DNA of 64,000 nucleotides from Oscillatoria sp. FACHB-1406 (lineage in GTDB: Bacteria > Cyanobacteriota > Cyanobacteriia > Cyanobacteriales > Spirulinaceae), in assembly GCF_014698145.1 (NCBI RefSeq), contig NZ_JACJSM010000028.1, forward strand, positions 1 through 64,000. The letters run 5' to 3'. Positions 38,032 to 47,840 of the stretch are shown one piece after another. The position numbers and the translations under genes were made by a program. The notes beneath the pieces are model-generated. The model made no database searches and was not told the DNA's origin. It saw nothing but the letters and a program-made list of their open reading frames with translations. The number at the start of each line of letters is the position of its first letter. Position 1 is the stretch's first letter.

Positions 38032-38611
38032 CCGATATGCCTCGCCCCAAGAACAGCCCCCCCGCGATCCTGGGGCGCAACCCTATAATCCCAATGCCCT
38101 GGTCAATTGGGAGATGATGCACCGCTTTCATCGCGAAGCCGTCCATCAGGCGACCGAAATCCTTTCCGGCTCTCCCGAAGGCGTAATCGACGGGCTGACC
38201 ATCACCCGCAAGTCCTGGTCGCGTAATAAAGGCAAAGGAACGATTTTTCTAGTGGGCTTAATCGCAACCCCCATCCTCGCCCTAGGCTTCCTCTTTTCGG
38301 CGTTGAGCGCCCATTTCTTCCCCGTGCGGATTGCAGCGGACGAACCCTGGCAAAACCGTGCGGGGAATGCAGTAGGGCGGCTAACCCATACCACTTGGGA
38401 AACCGCAAAACCCGCCCTTGCCAGTGCTTACGTCCAGTCCCGCGTCGCGCGACCCCCAGCACAACCCCCGACTGTTAGCGTCGGCAACGAGCGTTTGGTG
38501 ATGACCGCTGCTGGTTCGACTTCGACGAACACCAGCACGGCGAAGGGAGCTTCGGGATTGCAAGGACTTGACCCCGAAACGCGCAAAGCTGTTGAGGAGT
38601 TTCTCAAGTAG
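38024..38611 (+). CDS. Single-span membrane protein, last gene of the operon
   Basis: 195 residues. One hydrophobic segment, IFLVGLIATPILALGFLFSA at about 72-92, divides a polar N-terminal half from a C-terminal part rich in Ala, Ser and Thr. Overlaps the upstream stop. With the two upstream membrane proteins it may form an envelope-spanning complex. No named family recognised. Confidence 0.6.
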   Translation: MANRYASPQEQPPRDPGAQPYNPNALVNWEMMHRFHREAVHQATEILSGSPEGVIDGLTITRKSWSRNKGKGTIFLVGLIATPILALGFLFSALSAHFFPVRIAADEPWQNRAGNAVGRLTHTTWETAKPALASAYVQSRVARPPAQPPTVSVGNERLVMTAAGSTSTNTSTAKGASGLQGLDPETRKAVEEFLK

Positions 38612-39146
38612 CTTCCCTTTGAGGGAGAGGAAGTGAGGGGAGGACTTGGGGGAGTGGGAGAGGGGGAGACGAGGGGAAGGGGAGAAGCCTTGACCTAAAT
38701 TATGGCACTACGCATCAAAGTTAGGATGCTGCCCAAAGCTAAAAGCTAGAAAGAGCAAGCATTTTGCTGATTACTGACTTCTTACTCCCATCAGAAATCG
38801 CCCTCCCCCTCCCCCCCTCACCCACTCACCCCCTCTCCCACTCCCCGTCAACAGACAATCCGTCGCCCGCTGGATCAGGAGCAGCTAAGGGTAAACCCTA
38901 TCGAAGTCTACGGACTCGACCCTGGGAACCGTGAAGCCTAAGAGGTCTAGCAATCTGGCGCGTAGCGGCGAGAGAGACATTTTTTTACGATTTGCTGCGA
39001 TCGCGCCCTGGCCATTGAGCCGCGACGCGATCGCGCAACTTTTCTAACTTTGAGCGTACAACTCGCAACGCGATCGCTCTAATAACCTTCTGGGGGCAGA
39101 AGAATCGTCAAACCTCCATCTCCCCGCTGCGCTATAGTACGGCGCA
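38612..39146. other. Non-coding stretch with C/G-rich heptamers
   Basis: No gene. GAGGGGGAGACGAGGGGAAG-type units at 38615-38685 and CCCTCCCCCTCCCCCC-type units at 38798-38850 again form an inverted pair. The DUF1016 gene promoter should lie near 39050-39140. Confidence 0.5.
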
Positions 39147-40262
39147 ATGAAGTACCAACATTTGGAGCAGCGCGTGACTCAAGAGTCCCCAGAGAACCTT
39201 CCCGAAAGAACCGAACCTGAAGAAGCCTACCGAGCCATGCTTGACCAAGTTACGGAGTTAATGGAAGCATCGCGTCGCAAGGCAGCCCGCGACCTCAACT
39301 CCATCATGACAATCACCTATTGGGAAATCGGGAGGCGCATTGTCGAATCCGAGCAGAAAGGGGAAAATCGGGCTGAATACGGCAAAAAGCTAATCGAGCG
39401 ACTGGCTAATGACCTCACAGCGCGGTTCGGGCGAGGTTTCTCTCAGCGCAATCTCGAACAGATGAGGCGTTTTTACCAACTTTGGTCAATTCCGCAAACA
39501 CTGTCTGCGGAATCTGGACGAACTGACATCGAGCCAAAATTCCCTTTGCCTTGGTCGCACTACGTCCAGTTACTATCGGTCAAATCCAACGAAGCTCGCT
39601 CCTTCTACGCCACCGAAGCCTTGCAAGGGGGATGGTCGGTTCGACAACTGCGGCGGCAAATCTCGACTCAATTCTACGAACGAACTTTGCTGTCTCGCAA
39701 TAAGGCGGCGATGTTGCAGCAAGGAAGTCAGTCTCTTCCTACGGAAGTCGTTTCCCCCGAAGAAGAAATCAAAGAGCCGTTCGTTTTAGAATTTCTCGAT
39801 CTTAAAGACGAGTATTCGGAAAACGACCTGGAAGAGGCACTGATTCGGCACATCGAGAGCTTTCTTCTGGAATTGGGACGAGACTTTGCCTTTCTCGGTC
39901 GTCAGCGTCGCTTGCGGATTGGCGACCAATGGTTTCGCGTCGATTTGTTGTTTTTTCACCGCCGCCTGCGCTGTCTAGTTATTATCGACTTGAAGCTGGG
40001 AGAGTTTACCCATGCCGATGTCGGTCAAATGCACCTGTATCTGAACTACGCGCGAGAACACTGGACGTATCCCGACGAAAATCCCCCCGTCGGGCTGATT
40101 CTGTGCAACAGAAAAGACGAGGCTGTAGCCCACTACGCTCTCGAAGGCTTGCCCAATAAGGTGATGGCTGCCGAATACCAGATGGCGTTGCCCGATGAAA
40201 AGTTGTTGGCAGATGAATTAGAGCGGACGCGCCAAAGAATTGAAAATCGCCTCAAAGAATGA
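39147..40262 (+). CDS. PDDEXK nuclease, DUF1016 / YhcG family
   Basis: 371 residues. N-terminal DUF1016 DNA-binding part (DLNSIMTITYWEIGRRIVES, then GRGFSQRNLEQMRRFYQLW). C-terminal nuclease core VDLLFFHRRLRCLVIIDLKLG supplies the Asp and D-x-K of the PD-(D/E)XK fold, with GQMHLYLNY after it. Members are encoded in mobile and defence regions; their exact targets are mostly unknown. Full length, complete motifs, monocistronic. Confidence 0.9.
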   Translation: MKYQHLEQRVTQESPENLPERTEPEEAYRAMLDQVTELMEASRRKAARDLNSIMTITYWEIGRRIVESEQKGENRAEYGKKLIERLANDLTARFGRGFSQRNLEQMRRFYQLWSIPQTLSAESGRTDIEPKFPLPWSHYVQLLSVKSNEARSFYATEALQGGWSVRQLRRQISTQFYERTLLSRNKAAMLQQGSQSLPTEVVSPEEEIKEPFVLEFLDLKDEYSENDLEEALIRHIESFLLELGRDFAFLGRQRRLRIGDQWFRVDLLFFHRRLRCLVIIDLKLGEFTHADVGQMHLYLNYAREHWTYPDENPPVGLILCNRKDEAVAHYALEGLPNKVMAAEYQMALPDEKLLADELERTRQRIENRLKE

Positions 40263-40350
40263 GTGTAACCTACTGGTCTATCAAGCTAAATTTTGGTCTG
40301 TTCGGGAGATATTATTATTAATACAAAAAGAGCGAGAGGGATGCACTTTT

Positions 40351-41544
40351 CTACGACGTTTTTTCGGAAAATAGGCGATCGCACATTTCCAGCAACTCTT
40401 CTTCCGATAGCTCGAGAGAACGAGCGAGTTCGGCAATCTCTTCTGAAGAGGGTTGTTTTCCTCGAACTAACGCCTTAATAACTTCGGCAGCTACATCAAC
40501 TACATCAACTTCAATATGTTGCTTCAAGAGTTGATACAGCAGCGGTTCGTGATTGATTGCATGAAGGATGGATGCGAGCTTGAGATTATCCACGCAGATG
40601 GTATTCTGAGAGCGAACCCGATCTCCTTCATCGGAAGTGTTCAACCGCTCCTGCTTGGCACCATCGAGTTTGACTTCCCAAACAGAAGCCCCATAAACAG
40701 AGCATCGTTTGAGAATCGCGCCTTCTAGGTTGGTATTATCGAGTATTGCCCATCTGAGATCTGCCCCGTTCAGGTTGGCTTGGCTCGAGTTGGTTTTTTT
40801 GAGATTGGCCCTCTGAAGGCTAGTCCACTCGAGGTTGGCCCCCTGAAGGTTGGCTCCCTGAAGGTCGGCAGACACTAAGTAGGCGTTACTCAGGTTGGCA
40901 TTCTTGAGTTTGGCACTCCTCAAATCGGCACGGCTGAGGTTCGCACTTTCAAGCTGGGCATTCTCCAGATTGCATCCGATCAGGTCAGCACCTATCAAAT
41001 TCGCACATTCAAGTTTCGCCTCTCTGAGATCGGCACTACTGAGGTCTACTCCTTCAAGGTCTATATTGCCAAGACTGCTAATGTCTACGCCATATAGTTC
41101 CGGGCGAACATCGGGGTTATTCTCCCGCCACCGATTCCAAGCCTTCGTTCCTTTCTTTAGTAAAGCTAGGTGTTTGGAGTTGATTGCCGACTTGTCTTCA
41201 TCAACCTTCATCAATCGCTCGTTGATGAAGCGAGCCACTTCCTTGAATTGCCAGAGGGGCAAGCTATGAATTTTCTCGATGAGCTTCTCGGTTGGTGAAG
41301 ATTTGTGCCGCACTCCAGTTCCAATGTATATATAAAACTCTTCCACATCCATCTGAAGTAGCGCAGCTAGCTGTTGCCAATACTTGCGATCGGGTTCATT
41401 CTCTCCCCGCTCCCACTGTCCGACTGATTGAGCGCGAATCGGTGGCTCCAGCAACTCACCGAGTTCCTTTTGGGTTATCCCTATCTCGTCTCGGATCTCT
41501 TTAATGAGTTTTGGAAATAAGTTCTCTTTCGCTGAAGATTCCAT
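40351..41544 (-). CDS. HTH-pentapeptide-repeat regulator with LEMCDRLF module
   Basis: 397 residues in three parts. Residues 8-70: XRE helix-turn-helix (ITQKELGELLEPPIRAQSVG, QWERGENEP). Residues about 155-285: pentapeptide repeats (ADLRSAKLKNANLSNAYLVS). The last 45: the module shared with the RHH protein at 33031. The helix-turn-helix says it binds DNA; the beta-helix can mimic DNA or mediate protein contacts. It diverges from the replication gene and could control it through the region at 41545-42219. Confidence 0.82.
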   Translation of the reverse strand: MESSAKENLFPKLIKEIRDEIGITQKELGELLEPPIRAQSVGQWERGENEPDRKYWQQLAALLQMDVEEFYIYIGTGVRHKSSPTEKLIEKIHSLPLWQFKEVARFINERLMKVDEDKSAINSKHLALLKKGTKAWNRWRENNPDVRPELYGVDISSLGNIDLEGVDLSSADLREAKLECANLIGADLIGCNLENAQLESANLSRADLRSAKLKNANLSNAYLVSADLQGANLQGANLEWTSLQRANLKKTNSSQANLNGADLRWAILDNTNLEGAILKRCSVYGASVWEVKLDGAKQERLNTSDEGDRVRSQNTICVDNLKLASILHAINHEPLLYQLLKQHIEVDVVDVAAEVIKALVRGKQPSSEEIAELARSLELSEEELLEMCDRLFSEKTS

Positions 41545-42219
41545 CTCGCCACCTTCTAAATATCTCGCTCATTCTTTAATTTTTTTGTACTAGCTTCAGG
41601 GAGTAGACGTTTCGGTCGCGGCTACTTGTGCTAGAACGTGAAAGCTGCCAATAAGTCCGCAACGCTTACACCAGATAGATAATAAATGAGTTAGACAGCA
41701 TTTGGAACAGCTTTTCGCTGTCTGTTAAAAAGAAGAGCCTTGTATCCCTCATAGGTGTACAATTGCATATATCGCTCGCGAGGTTTGTCCAATGCCCAAC
41801 AGGAGGTGCAACCAAAAAACAGCTTAGAACTGAGAACTTCTAAGCTGCCTTCTGGCGATTTTTAACATCGCTAGTTTTTACAACTAAATAAAAGGAACGG
41901 GTAGGATTACCACCCCTCATGACGTACCGAGCCTAGGAAACTTGTTGTTACGCCATGAGACCAAAACATCGGACTATGGATGTCCAAATTATCTCAACAG
42001 CCTTGAAAGACACATCGATAGGCTCATTGAGAGAGACATCGAGAGACATCAAGAGACTTGTCAAGAGACATCAAGAGACTCATTGAGAGACACCTCGATA
42101 GACCCTCGGGGTTGAGACAAGTTTTACTATTCTATCTCGAACATCCACATTTTCACAAGATCTGGTGTCTCTCTCGTTCCGCTGCTTATTCCCTACAACC
42201 AGCACGAGAGGTATCATCC
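41545..42219. promoter_or_regulatory. Replication control region with AGAC direct repeats
   Basis: No gene. Contains hairpins near 41825-41875 (TTAGAACTGAGAACTTCTAA, then GGCGATTTTTAACATCGC) and near 41910-41955 (CATGACGTACC ... GTTACGCCATGAG). At 42007-42103 there are about eight 10-12 bp direct repeats of AGACATCAAG/AGACATCGAG type, likely iterons for the replication protein that follows. Confidence 0.6.
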
Positions 42220-44007
42220 ATGTCGTCCAAACCGAAAAAATCCCCCCTTCTCCCCGCAGACCCCATCGGCGCGAAATTCTGCCAATACTTCCCGCACCCC
42301 TGGAACTTCATCTACGCCCCCGTTCCCCAGCACGGTAAACCCTGCTGGCTCACCGAAACCCGCTACCCCCTCCAACCGCGCAACCTCTGGCAGCAATACA
42401 ACGACCCCGAACGCCTCGTCGGACTGCGCTTCGGCCCCACCACCCGCTACGGCCTCCTCGACATCGACCAAGGCAGCCCCAACCATCCCAAACGCTGTCC
42501 CGGAAACTACCAAAAAATCCTGCACATCCTCGAAGACATCGGCATCGTCCGCACCCTCACCGTCCAATCCAGCCCCTCCGGAGGCCTGCACGTCTACTTC
42601 TTCCTCCCCGAAGCAGTCCCCAGCTTCGCCCTCGCCTGCGCCCTCCAGCAAAGACTTTCCGACGAAGGCTACTGGGTCGAAGACGGCCGCTTAGAAATCT
42701 TTCCCAACGTCAAAAGCTACACCCCAGGTCAGCCCAGCAACTACAAAGCCCACCGGCTGCCCCTGCAAAGCGGCTCGGTTCTCCTCGACGACGACTTAGG
42801 CCCCCTCCCAGGCGACATCAAAACCCTGCTCCATCTCGCCGACACCCAAAGCACCTGCCAAGACATCGAGCGCCTCCAGCAGGTCATGACCGCCGCCCTC
42901 GAAGCACACAAAAAAAGTAAATACCACCCAGAGCAATCCAACCGCGCCCAACAATGGTGCAAAGACCTGGAAGAACAAATGAACCAAGGCTGGACCGATA
43001 GCGGCCAGACCAACCAACTGCTCAAAACCATCGGCATCTTCGGGCGCGTCTTCCAAGGCATAACCCGCCTCCAAGACCTCGGCCAATACATTCAAAAACA
43101 AGCCCAAAAACTCCCCGGCTTCAAACAACACTGTCACCATATTAAAGACCTGCCCAACCGGGCCCGCGACTGGGCCAACAGCATCTTCGGCTATTACAGC
43201 CCCTACTGCTCCCATCCCGCGCGAGGCGGCACATACAAACAAACCCTGGACAACCCCCAGCCCAACAGCAACCAGCGCCGCCAGCAGGAAGCACGCGATC
43301 GCATCATGGAAGCCCTGCGCCAACTCGAAAAGCAAAACGCCCTCCCCCAGACCGCAAGCGAACGCGCCTTAGCCCTCCAGCAAACCGCAAAAACCCAGTT
43401 CGAGATCGGCATCAGCAAACAAACCCTCTACAAAAAAGAAAACCTCCCCCTGTGGCATCCAGACCACCAGCCCCCCCAGCCGAGCAAGCCCGAACAACCC
43501 CAGAACTGCGCCACTTCCACCCAATCGCCTCCCAGCCCCGAAACCCCAGCCGAAACGCCAGAAGCCGCACCAGAACCAGAAAGTTCAGACCCAACTCCCT
43601 ATGAAGGTTTTATGTTTCCATCAGGCGCTCCCGCCCCTCAAAAGGCGGGGGGCGCGATGAGTTTTAATCCGGAAAAAGAAGCTCCCTCGCCAGCAACGTC
43701 CCGGGGGCGGTTCTCCAAAACTTCTGAAACTCCCGATTCCTCCGGCTGCTTCGACATCAATTGCGAAGAATGGCGGCTGCTCAAACTCACACTCAAACTC
43801 GCCAACCAGGTGCAGCGCCAAATTGCTTGTGGCGGCGACTTTTATCCCGGCAAGAACGCTACGTCCCAAGAGCGCCAGCACCAGCAGAAGCTTGCCAAAA
43901 TGTTCCTTTACTGGGAATCCGGCGAATCGGCCCTGGTTGCCCAAGTCCGGCAGTGGCTGCAAACCTCCCCCGATCTCACCCCGCAAGAGTGGGATTTGTT
44001 CTTCTGA
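42220..44007 (+). CDS. Plasmid replication protein with primase-polymerase-like domain
   Basis: 595 residues from the ATG at 42220; a longer frame from 42058 runs through the repeats and is unlikely. The N-terminal domain has the features of archaeo-eukaryotic primases: metal-binding LLDIDQGS (D81, D83) and SSPSGGLHVYF with His 124. It would prime or start DNA synthesis. A long helical middle follows, then a Pro-rich linker (480-540) and a small C-terminal domain. The iteron-like block upstream and ParA nearby support a replication role. Confidence 0.7.
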   Translation: MSSKPKKSPLLPADPIGAKFCQYFPHPWNFIYAPVPQHGKPCWLTETRYPLQPRNLWQQYNDPERLVGLRFGPTTRYGLLDIDQGSPNHPKRCPGNYQKILHILEDIGIVRTLTVQSSPSGGLHVYFFLPEAVPSFALACALQQRLSDEGYWVEDGRLEIFPNVKSYTPGQPSNYKAHRLPLQSGSVLLDDDLGPLPGDIKTLLHLADTQSTCQDIERLQQVMTAALEAHKKSKYHPEQSNRAQQWCKDLEEQMNQGWTDSGQTNQLLKTIGIFGRVFQGITRLQDLGQYIQKQAQKLPGFKQHCHHIKDLPNRARDWANSIFGYYSPYCSHPARGGTYKQTLDNPQPNSNQRRQQEARDRIMEALRQLEKQNALPQTASERALALQQTAKTQFEIGISKQTLYKKENLPLWHPDHQPPQPSKPEQPQNCATSTQSPPSPETPAETPEAAPEPESSDPTPYEGFMFPSGAPAPQKAGGAMSFNPEKEAPSPATSRGRFSKTSETPDSSGCFDINCEEWRLLKLTLKLANQVQRQIACGGDFYPGKNATSQERQHQQKLAKMFLYWESGESALVAQVRQWLQTSPDLTPQEWDLFF

Positions 44008-44317
44008 GGCCAGCAAGTCTGCATGAATATAGGGTTCGTGTCACCAGACGCAACTTAGCTGTTCATGACAAATCTTTTCTCAAGAGAAAGTTGCTGCTTG
44101 GCTCTCTTCGTCAGGTGTTACATTTATACGTCCTGTCGCCCACTTTCTTTAGCGTCTTAATGTCTTGACTCAATTACGTCTTGACTCAAAGACATATGAA
44201 CCCTTAAAAAAGTCAAGGTGTAGAGGCGGCAGGTGTAGAGGAAAACCGTCATAGGCGCGAGTGGGAAAATCGTTATACAGTCTACAAATGGCAAGCGAAC
44301 TCAAAACATAATCGGGA
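44008..44317. repeat. Direct repeat copy 1 and par-like motifs
   Basis: No gene. 44026-44055 (AATATAGGGTTCGTGTCACC onward) recurs at 47931-47960 with one change. The 8-mer GTCTTGAC occurs at 44162 and 44178, 16 bases apart, as it does (inverted) before parA. Confidence 0.65.
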
Positions 44318-44971
44318 ATGATGCCTTTATTAACCGTCGATCTTCTCTGTCAAGAAGCTCAACTTTTCGCTCGAGTCGAGTCCAGCCATCGCGAACCGTT
44401 CCTTTATGGCATTACTGACGGGAAAGCCGTGGGAACCTACGTCGAGCATAAGTTTCAAGCGTATTTGCGAACCCGCTACACTTTTGAGAGCGGGAATTCT
44501 GCGAAGGGCATTGATTTTCCAGGGTTGAATGTCGATTTGAAAGTGACAAGCAACCGGCAGCCTCAATCGTCTTCTCCCTTTAAATCGGCACGACAGAAAG
44601 TTTACGGTCTGGGATACTCCTTATTAATCTTTGTCTACGACAAAACCGACGATTCCCTAACGAATACGAGCAAACTCGACATTCTGCGCGTCATCTTCGT
44701 AACCGCAGAACGAACGGCAGACTATCAGACAACGCAAGGAATCCGGCGACTCTTGGAGAACGATGCTAACATAGATGACCTGCTGGCATTTTTTGAAGAG
44801 CGGATGCTTTTTCTTGATGATATTCAAGCCGAACAACTTGCCGAAGAAATTTTGGTCAATCCACCAGAGAGCGGCTATTTAACAATTTCCAATGCCTTGC
44901 AGTGGAGACTTCAGTATCGCCGCATCATTGCTGAAGCGGGTAACGTATCGGGAATCATTCGGGTGCTTTAA
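44318..44971 (+). CDS. Type II restriction endonuclease, putative
   Basis: 217 residues. The catalytic PD-(D/E)XK core is visible as GIDFPGLNVDLKVTS near 63-77 (Asp, then D-x-K). The following helical half and the gene pairing with a DNA methyltransferase two bases downstream identify a restriction-modification system. The recognition site cannot be told from the sequence. Intact in length and motif. Confidence 0.82.
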   Translation: MMPLLTVDLLCQEAQLFARVESSHREPFLYGITDGKAVGTYVEHKFQAYLRTRYTFESGNSAKGIDFPGLNVDLKVTSNRQPQSSSPFKSARQKVYGLGYSLLIFVYDKTDDSLTNTSKLDILRVIFVTAERTADYQTTQGIRRLLENDANIDDLLAFFEERMLFLDDIQAEQLAEEILVNPPESGYLTISNALQWRLQYRRIIAEAGNVSGIIRVL

Positions 44972-44972
44972 A

Positions 44973-46529
44973 ATGCGTCAGGAGCGGAAAAAGAAAATTG
45001 AATATGGCGATTTCCAAACACCGACCGACCTGACTGATAAAATCTGTAGGCTTCTTCGTCAGAGCGGAATTGAGCCTCGCTCTATCATCGAGCCAACCTG
45101 CGGGGAAGGCAATTTCCTACTTTCGGCGATGGAGTGTTTTCCCCATGTTGAAAGGGGGATTGGTTTGGAACTCAATGCTGAATACATCGAGCGAACGAAC
45201 GACAAACTCTACGGCAAACCCTATGCAGACCGCATCAACGTCATTCATGGGGATTTTTTTAAGCTCGATTGGAAGAGCATTACTTGCGAGCTACCTGAAC
45301 CAATACTCGTTATCGGCAATCCGCCTTGGGTCACAAATTCAACCCTTGGCATTTTGGGCAGTCAGAATCTTCCCCAAAAGACCAATTTTCAGAAGCTTAA
45401 CGGTCTTGATGCGCTGACGGGAAAAAGCAACTTCGATATTTCGGAATGGATGGCGCTCCGAATCCTAGATTGGTTTGCGATCGCGTCGGGTTGTGTTGCT
45501 CTGTTGTGCAAAACGGCGGTAGCGCGCAAGGTTCTTCAGTATGCTTGCCAAAAGAGTTTGCCCGTCGTGCGATCGCGTCTATACCCGATTGATGCTCGGG
45601 AGTATTTTGAGGCTTCGGTGGATGCGGGGCTGTTGGTGTGCGAGTTGGGGGAAGGTCAAAGGAACTACGATTGCTCGGTCTACGAAGGGCTTGATAACTC
45701 GGTCTGTCTCTCGACCTTCGGCACTCGAGAAGGGCAATCGATCGCGAATCTAGACCTTTTCAAGCGGTGGCAGCATCTCGAAGGAGGAAAGCATTATCAA
45801 TGGCGATCGGGTATCAAACACGATTGTTCCAAGGTGATGGAACTGCACGGTCAATTTCCACATCTCACCAATGGCTTGGGAGAAACCGTTGAAATTGAAA
45901 GTCTTCACGTTTTCCCCCTCCTCAAAAGTTCCGATCTAGCGAACGCCCGTCGCCAATTTCGCCCTCGTTCTGTCATTGTGACCCAAAGCCGAGTTGGGAA
46001 GGACACGCAACCGATTCGGGAGGAAGCTCCGAAAACCTGGGCTTACCTGATGCAACACCAGACGCTGTTTGAGAAGCGGAAAAGCTCGATTTACAAGGGA
46101 AAGCCTTGCTTTTCAATCTTTGGTGTAGGAGATTATGCTTTTGCTCCTTGGAAAGTTGCCATTTCGGGTCTCTACAAACAATTGTTGTTCCGCGCGATCG
46201 CGCCTAGAGAGGGAAAGCCCGTGATGCTGGACGATACGTGCTATTTTATTCCCTGTAACAGCGAAGGGGAAGCCCGTTTTCTCAGCTTTTTGCTCAATTC
46301 ACAGACTGCCCAGCAGTTTTTCGGAGCTTTCATTTTTTGGGATGCCAAGCGACCGATTACTGCATCCCTTCTCAATCGTCTCGATTTGTTCAAACTTGCC
46401 TCGGAGTTGGGGAGAGGCGAAGCGTTTGGATATTATGAAGCGTTTGGATATTATCGGGACAGCGAGACTGATTTTTCTTTTGCGAGCTACAACGAGAATC
46501 GGGTTTCTAACTTTTCCTTCATTGTCTGA
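44973..46529 (+). CDS. N6-adenine DNA methyltransferase
   Basis: 518 residues from the ATG at 44973, one base after the endonuclease stop. The AdoMet pocket is IIEPTCGEGNFLLSAM, and the catalytic motif IV is NPPW in VIGNPPWVTNS. The gamma-like order and a C-terminal target-recognition region (about 270-480) fit a stand-alone type II enzyme protecting against the adjacent endonuclease. The final codons overlap the end of the convergent parB-like gene by 43 bases; a duplicated 18-base phrase encodes FGYYEAFGYYR near the end. Confidence 0.9.
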   Translation: MRQERKKKIEYGDFQTPTDLTDKICRLLRQSGIEPRSIIEPTCGEGNFLLSAMECFPHVERGIGLELNAEYIERTNDKLYGKPYADRINVIHGDFFKLDWKSITCELPEPILVIGNPPWVTNSTLGILGSQNLPQKTNFQKLNGLDALTGKSNFDISEWMALRILDWFAIASGCVALLCKTAVARKVLQYACQKSLPVVRSRLYPIDAREYFEASVDAGLLVCELGEGQRNYDCSVYEGLDNSVCLSTFGTREGQSIANLDLFKRWQHLEGGKHYQWRSGIKHDCSKVMELHGQFPHLTNGLGETVEIESLHVFPLLKSSDLANARRQFRPRSVIVTQSRVGKDTQPIREEAPKTWAYLMQHQTLFEKRKSSIYKGKPCFSIFGVGDYAFAPWKVAISGLYKQLLFRAIAPREGKPVMLDDTCYFIPCNSEGEARFLSFLLNSQTAQQFFGAFIFWDAKRPITASLLNRLDLFKLASELGRGEAFGYYEAFGYYRDSETDFSFASYNENRVSNFSFIV

Positions 46530-46954
46530 GCGCGGCGCAGATCGGCGGCTTCTTTGCGCTGCTTTAACCGCTCTCGCGCGATCGCGTTGACTTCTCCCAT
46601 CGCTTCTGGATGTTCGACCAGATAAAGGTAGGCGGCTTCAAACCACACCTCTTTAGTCAGCTTTTCGTCGGCGCAGAGGTGGCGCATCGCGGTATCGATA
46701 GATTCCTCAATGCGAGTAGTTGAGCGGACGACTTTGGGTATTTCTATATTTATATCTTGCAGTCTGTTTGTATTTACGTCTTGGGGTCTATCTACGTTTA
46801 TGTCTTGTTGCCTATTTGTCTTGATGTCTTGACTCAAAGATGTCTTTACGTCTTGACTTACTGACTCATTGACAATATCGGCTCGTGGGGGAACCGCAGG
46901 GCGCGATCGCTTGTTCATGATTCGGTCGAGGGCGTTAGGTTTGTCAGTCATCAT
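46487..46954 (-). CDS. ParA partner, putative ParB-type centromere binder
   Basis: About 155 residues from the ATG at 46954; a TTG at 47050 overlapping the parA stop would add 32. Begins MMTDKPNALDRIMNKRSRP. Residues about 30-70 repeat an eight-residue unit (DVKTSLSQ, DIKTNRQQ, DINVDRPQ, DVNTNRLQ). The C-terminus is helical and basic (IEESIDTAMRHL ... RERLKQRKEAADLRR). Position after parA gives the role; no known ParB domain is visible. The 24-nt DNA repeats behind the protein repeat contain the GTCTTGAC motif. Confidence 0.65.
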   Translation of the reverse strand: MMTDKPNALDRIMNKRSRPAVPPRADIVNESVSQDVKTSLSQDIKTNRQQDINVDRPQDVNTNRLQDINIEIPKVVRSTTRIEESIDTAMRHLCADEKLTKEVWFEAAYLYLVEHPEAMGEVNAIARERLKQRKEAADLRRAQTMKEKLETRFSL

Positions 46955-47046
46955 CGGGTATGTTAAGTGAATGCACCATCCAGAAAGGACGGTGAGAATG
47001 CCAAGTCGCTTTGCTTCAATTCGGAGTTGATAACTCGGTAAGGATG

Positions 47047-47805
47047 TCAAAGTCGCTCGATTACCCGTTTAAAGGGAAGTTCTAAATTGGGATAACCAAA
47101 ATCGCTCAACAAAATTCCTTCATCGAGAGCTTGCTTGTATCGCTCGCTCTCCAAAATTGAGGGAAACACCTCCGTCTGGCTTTCAGCAGCGATTTCCTTA
47201 ATAGCCTTGATAGCAGCAGCACTCTTAGTCGATTGAGAGTTACCGAACCAGCGATCTCGAAACGGAACGATCCCAAGCACTCGACCCGCAAAGGCTCCAA
47301 GAGCGTCTAAATGACTCGCCAGTTCCAAGGTTCGCACCAGAGAATTGACTCCTTTGGTCAAAGCCTCAGCGGGAATGAGGAGCCAATCTGCTGCACCGAC
47401 AGCGGACATCACAATTTGAGAGCGCGTCGGCGGCGCGTCGATAATGCAGTAGTCAAAGTGCTGTGCCACCTGCTGGAGTCGATTGCGGAGAACGACAGCC
47501 CCCATTCCGCTGGCGGCTAAGTAATCCTGAGCTTTCGTCAGACCGTCATCAGCAGGAACCAAGAAGAGATTCGAGACAGAGAGCTTGTAAATACTATCGA
47601 GAGGTTCGACCGTTCCGGTAATCATCTCCAGAAGCGTGGGAGCGTTCGCTTCTACCTCGTGACCTAAGAAGAAAGTGAGGTTAGCTTGAGGGTCGGCATC
47701 GACAACTAGCACTTTACTCGAAGCGGAGAGTAGACGGCTCAAAAAAAATGCAGTGGTGGTTTTTCCCTGACCGCCGGACAGGGAAGCAATAGTCATGGTT
47801 CGCAT
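47047..47805 (-). CDS. parA: ParA-family partition ATPase
   Basis: 252 residues from the ATG at 47805 (MRTMTIASLSGGQGKTT); a start at 47847 would add 14 residues without domain content. Deviant Walker A SGGQGKTT, Walker A' VVDADPQANLT, and Walker B CIIDAPPTRSQ are all intact. ParA uses ATP-driven binding to the nucleoid to move plasmid copies apart. It is followed directly by its putative partner. GTCAAGAC direct repeats lie in front of it. Confidence 0.93.
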   Translation of the reverse strand: MRTMTIASLSGGQGKTTTAFFLSRLLSASSKVLVVDADPQANLTFFLGHEVEANAPTLLEMITGTVEPLDSIYKLSVSNLFLVPADDGLTKAQDYLAASGMGAVVLRNRLQQVAQHFDYCIIDAPPTRSQIVMSAVGAADWLLIPAEALTKGVNSLVRTLELASHLDALGAFAGRVLGIVPFRDRWFGNSQSTKSAAAIKAIKEIAAESQTEVFPSILESERYKQALDEGILLSDFGYPNLELPFKRVIERL

Positions 47806-47840
47806 AGCACTTGTTGGCAACAAGACTTTTATATATCTTT

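Noticed and set aside
42214-43335. Long antisense frames opposite the replication protein
   Set aside because: They mirror its codon bias; the sense strand has primase motifs.
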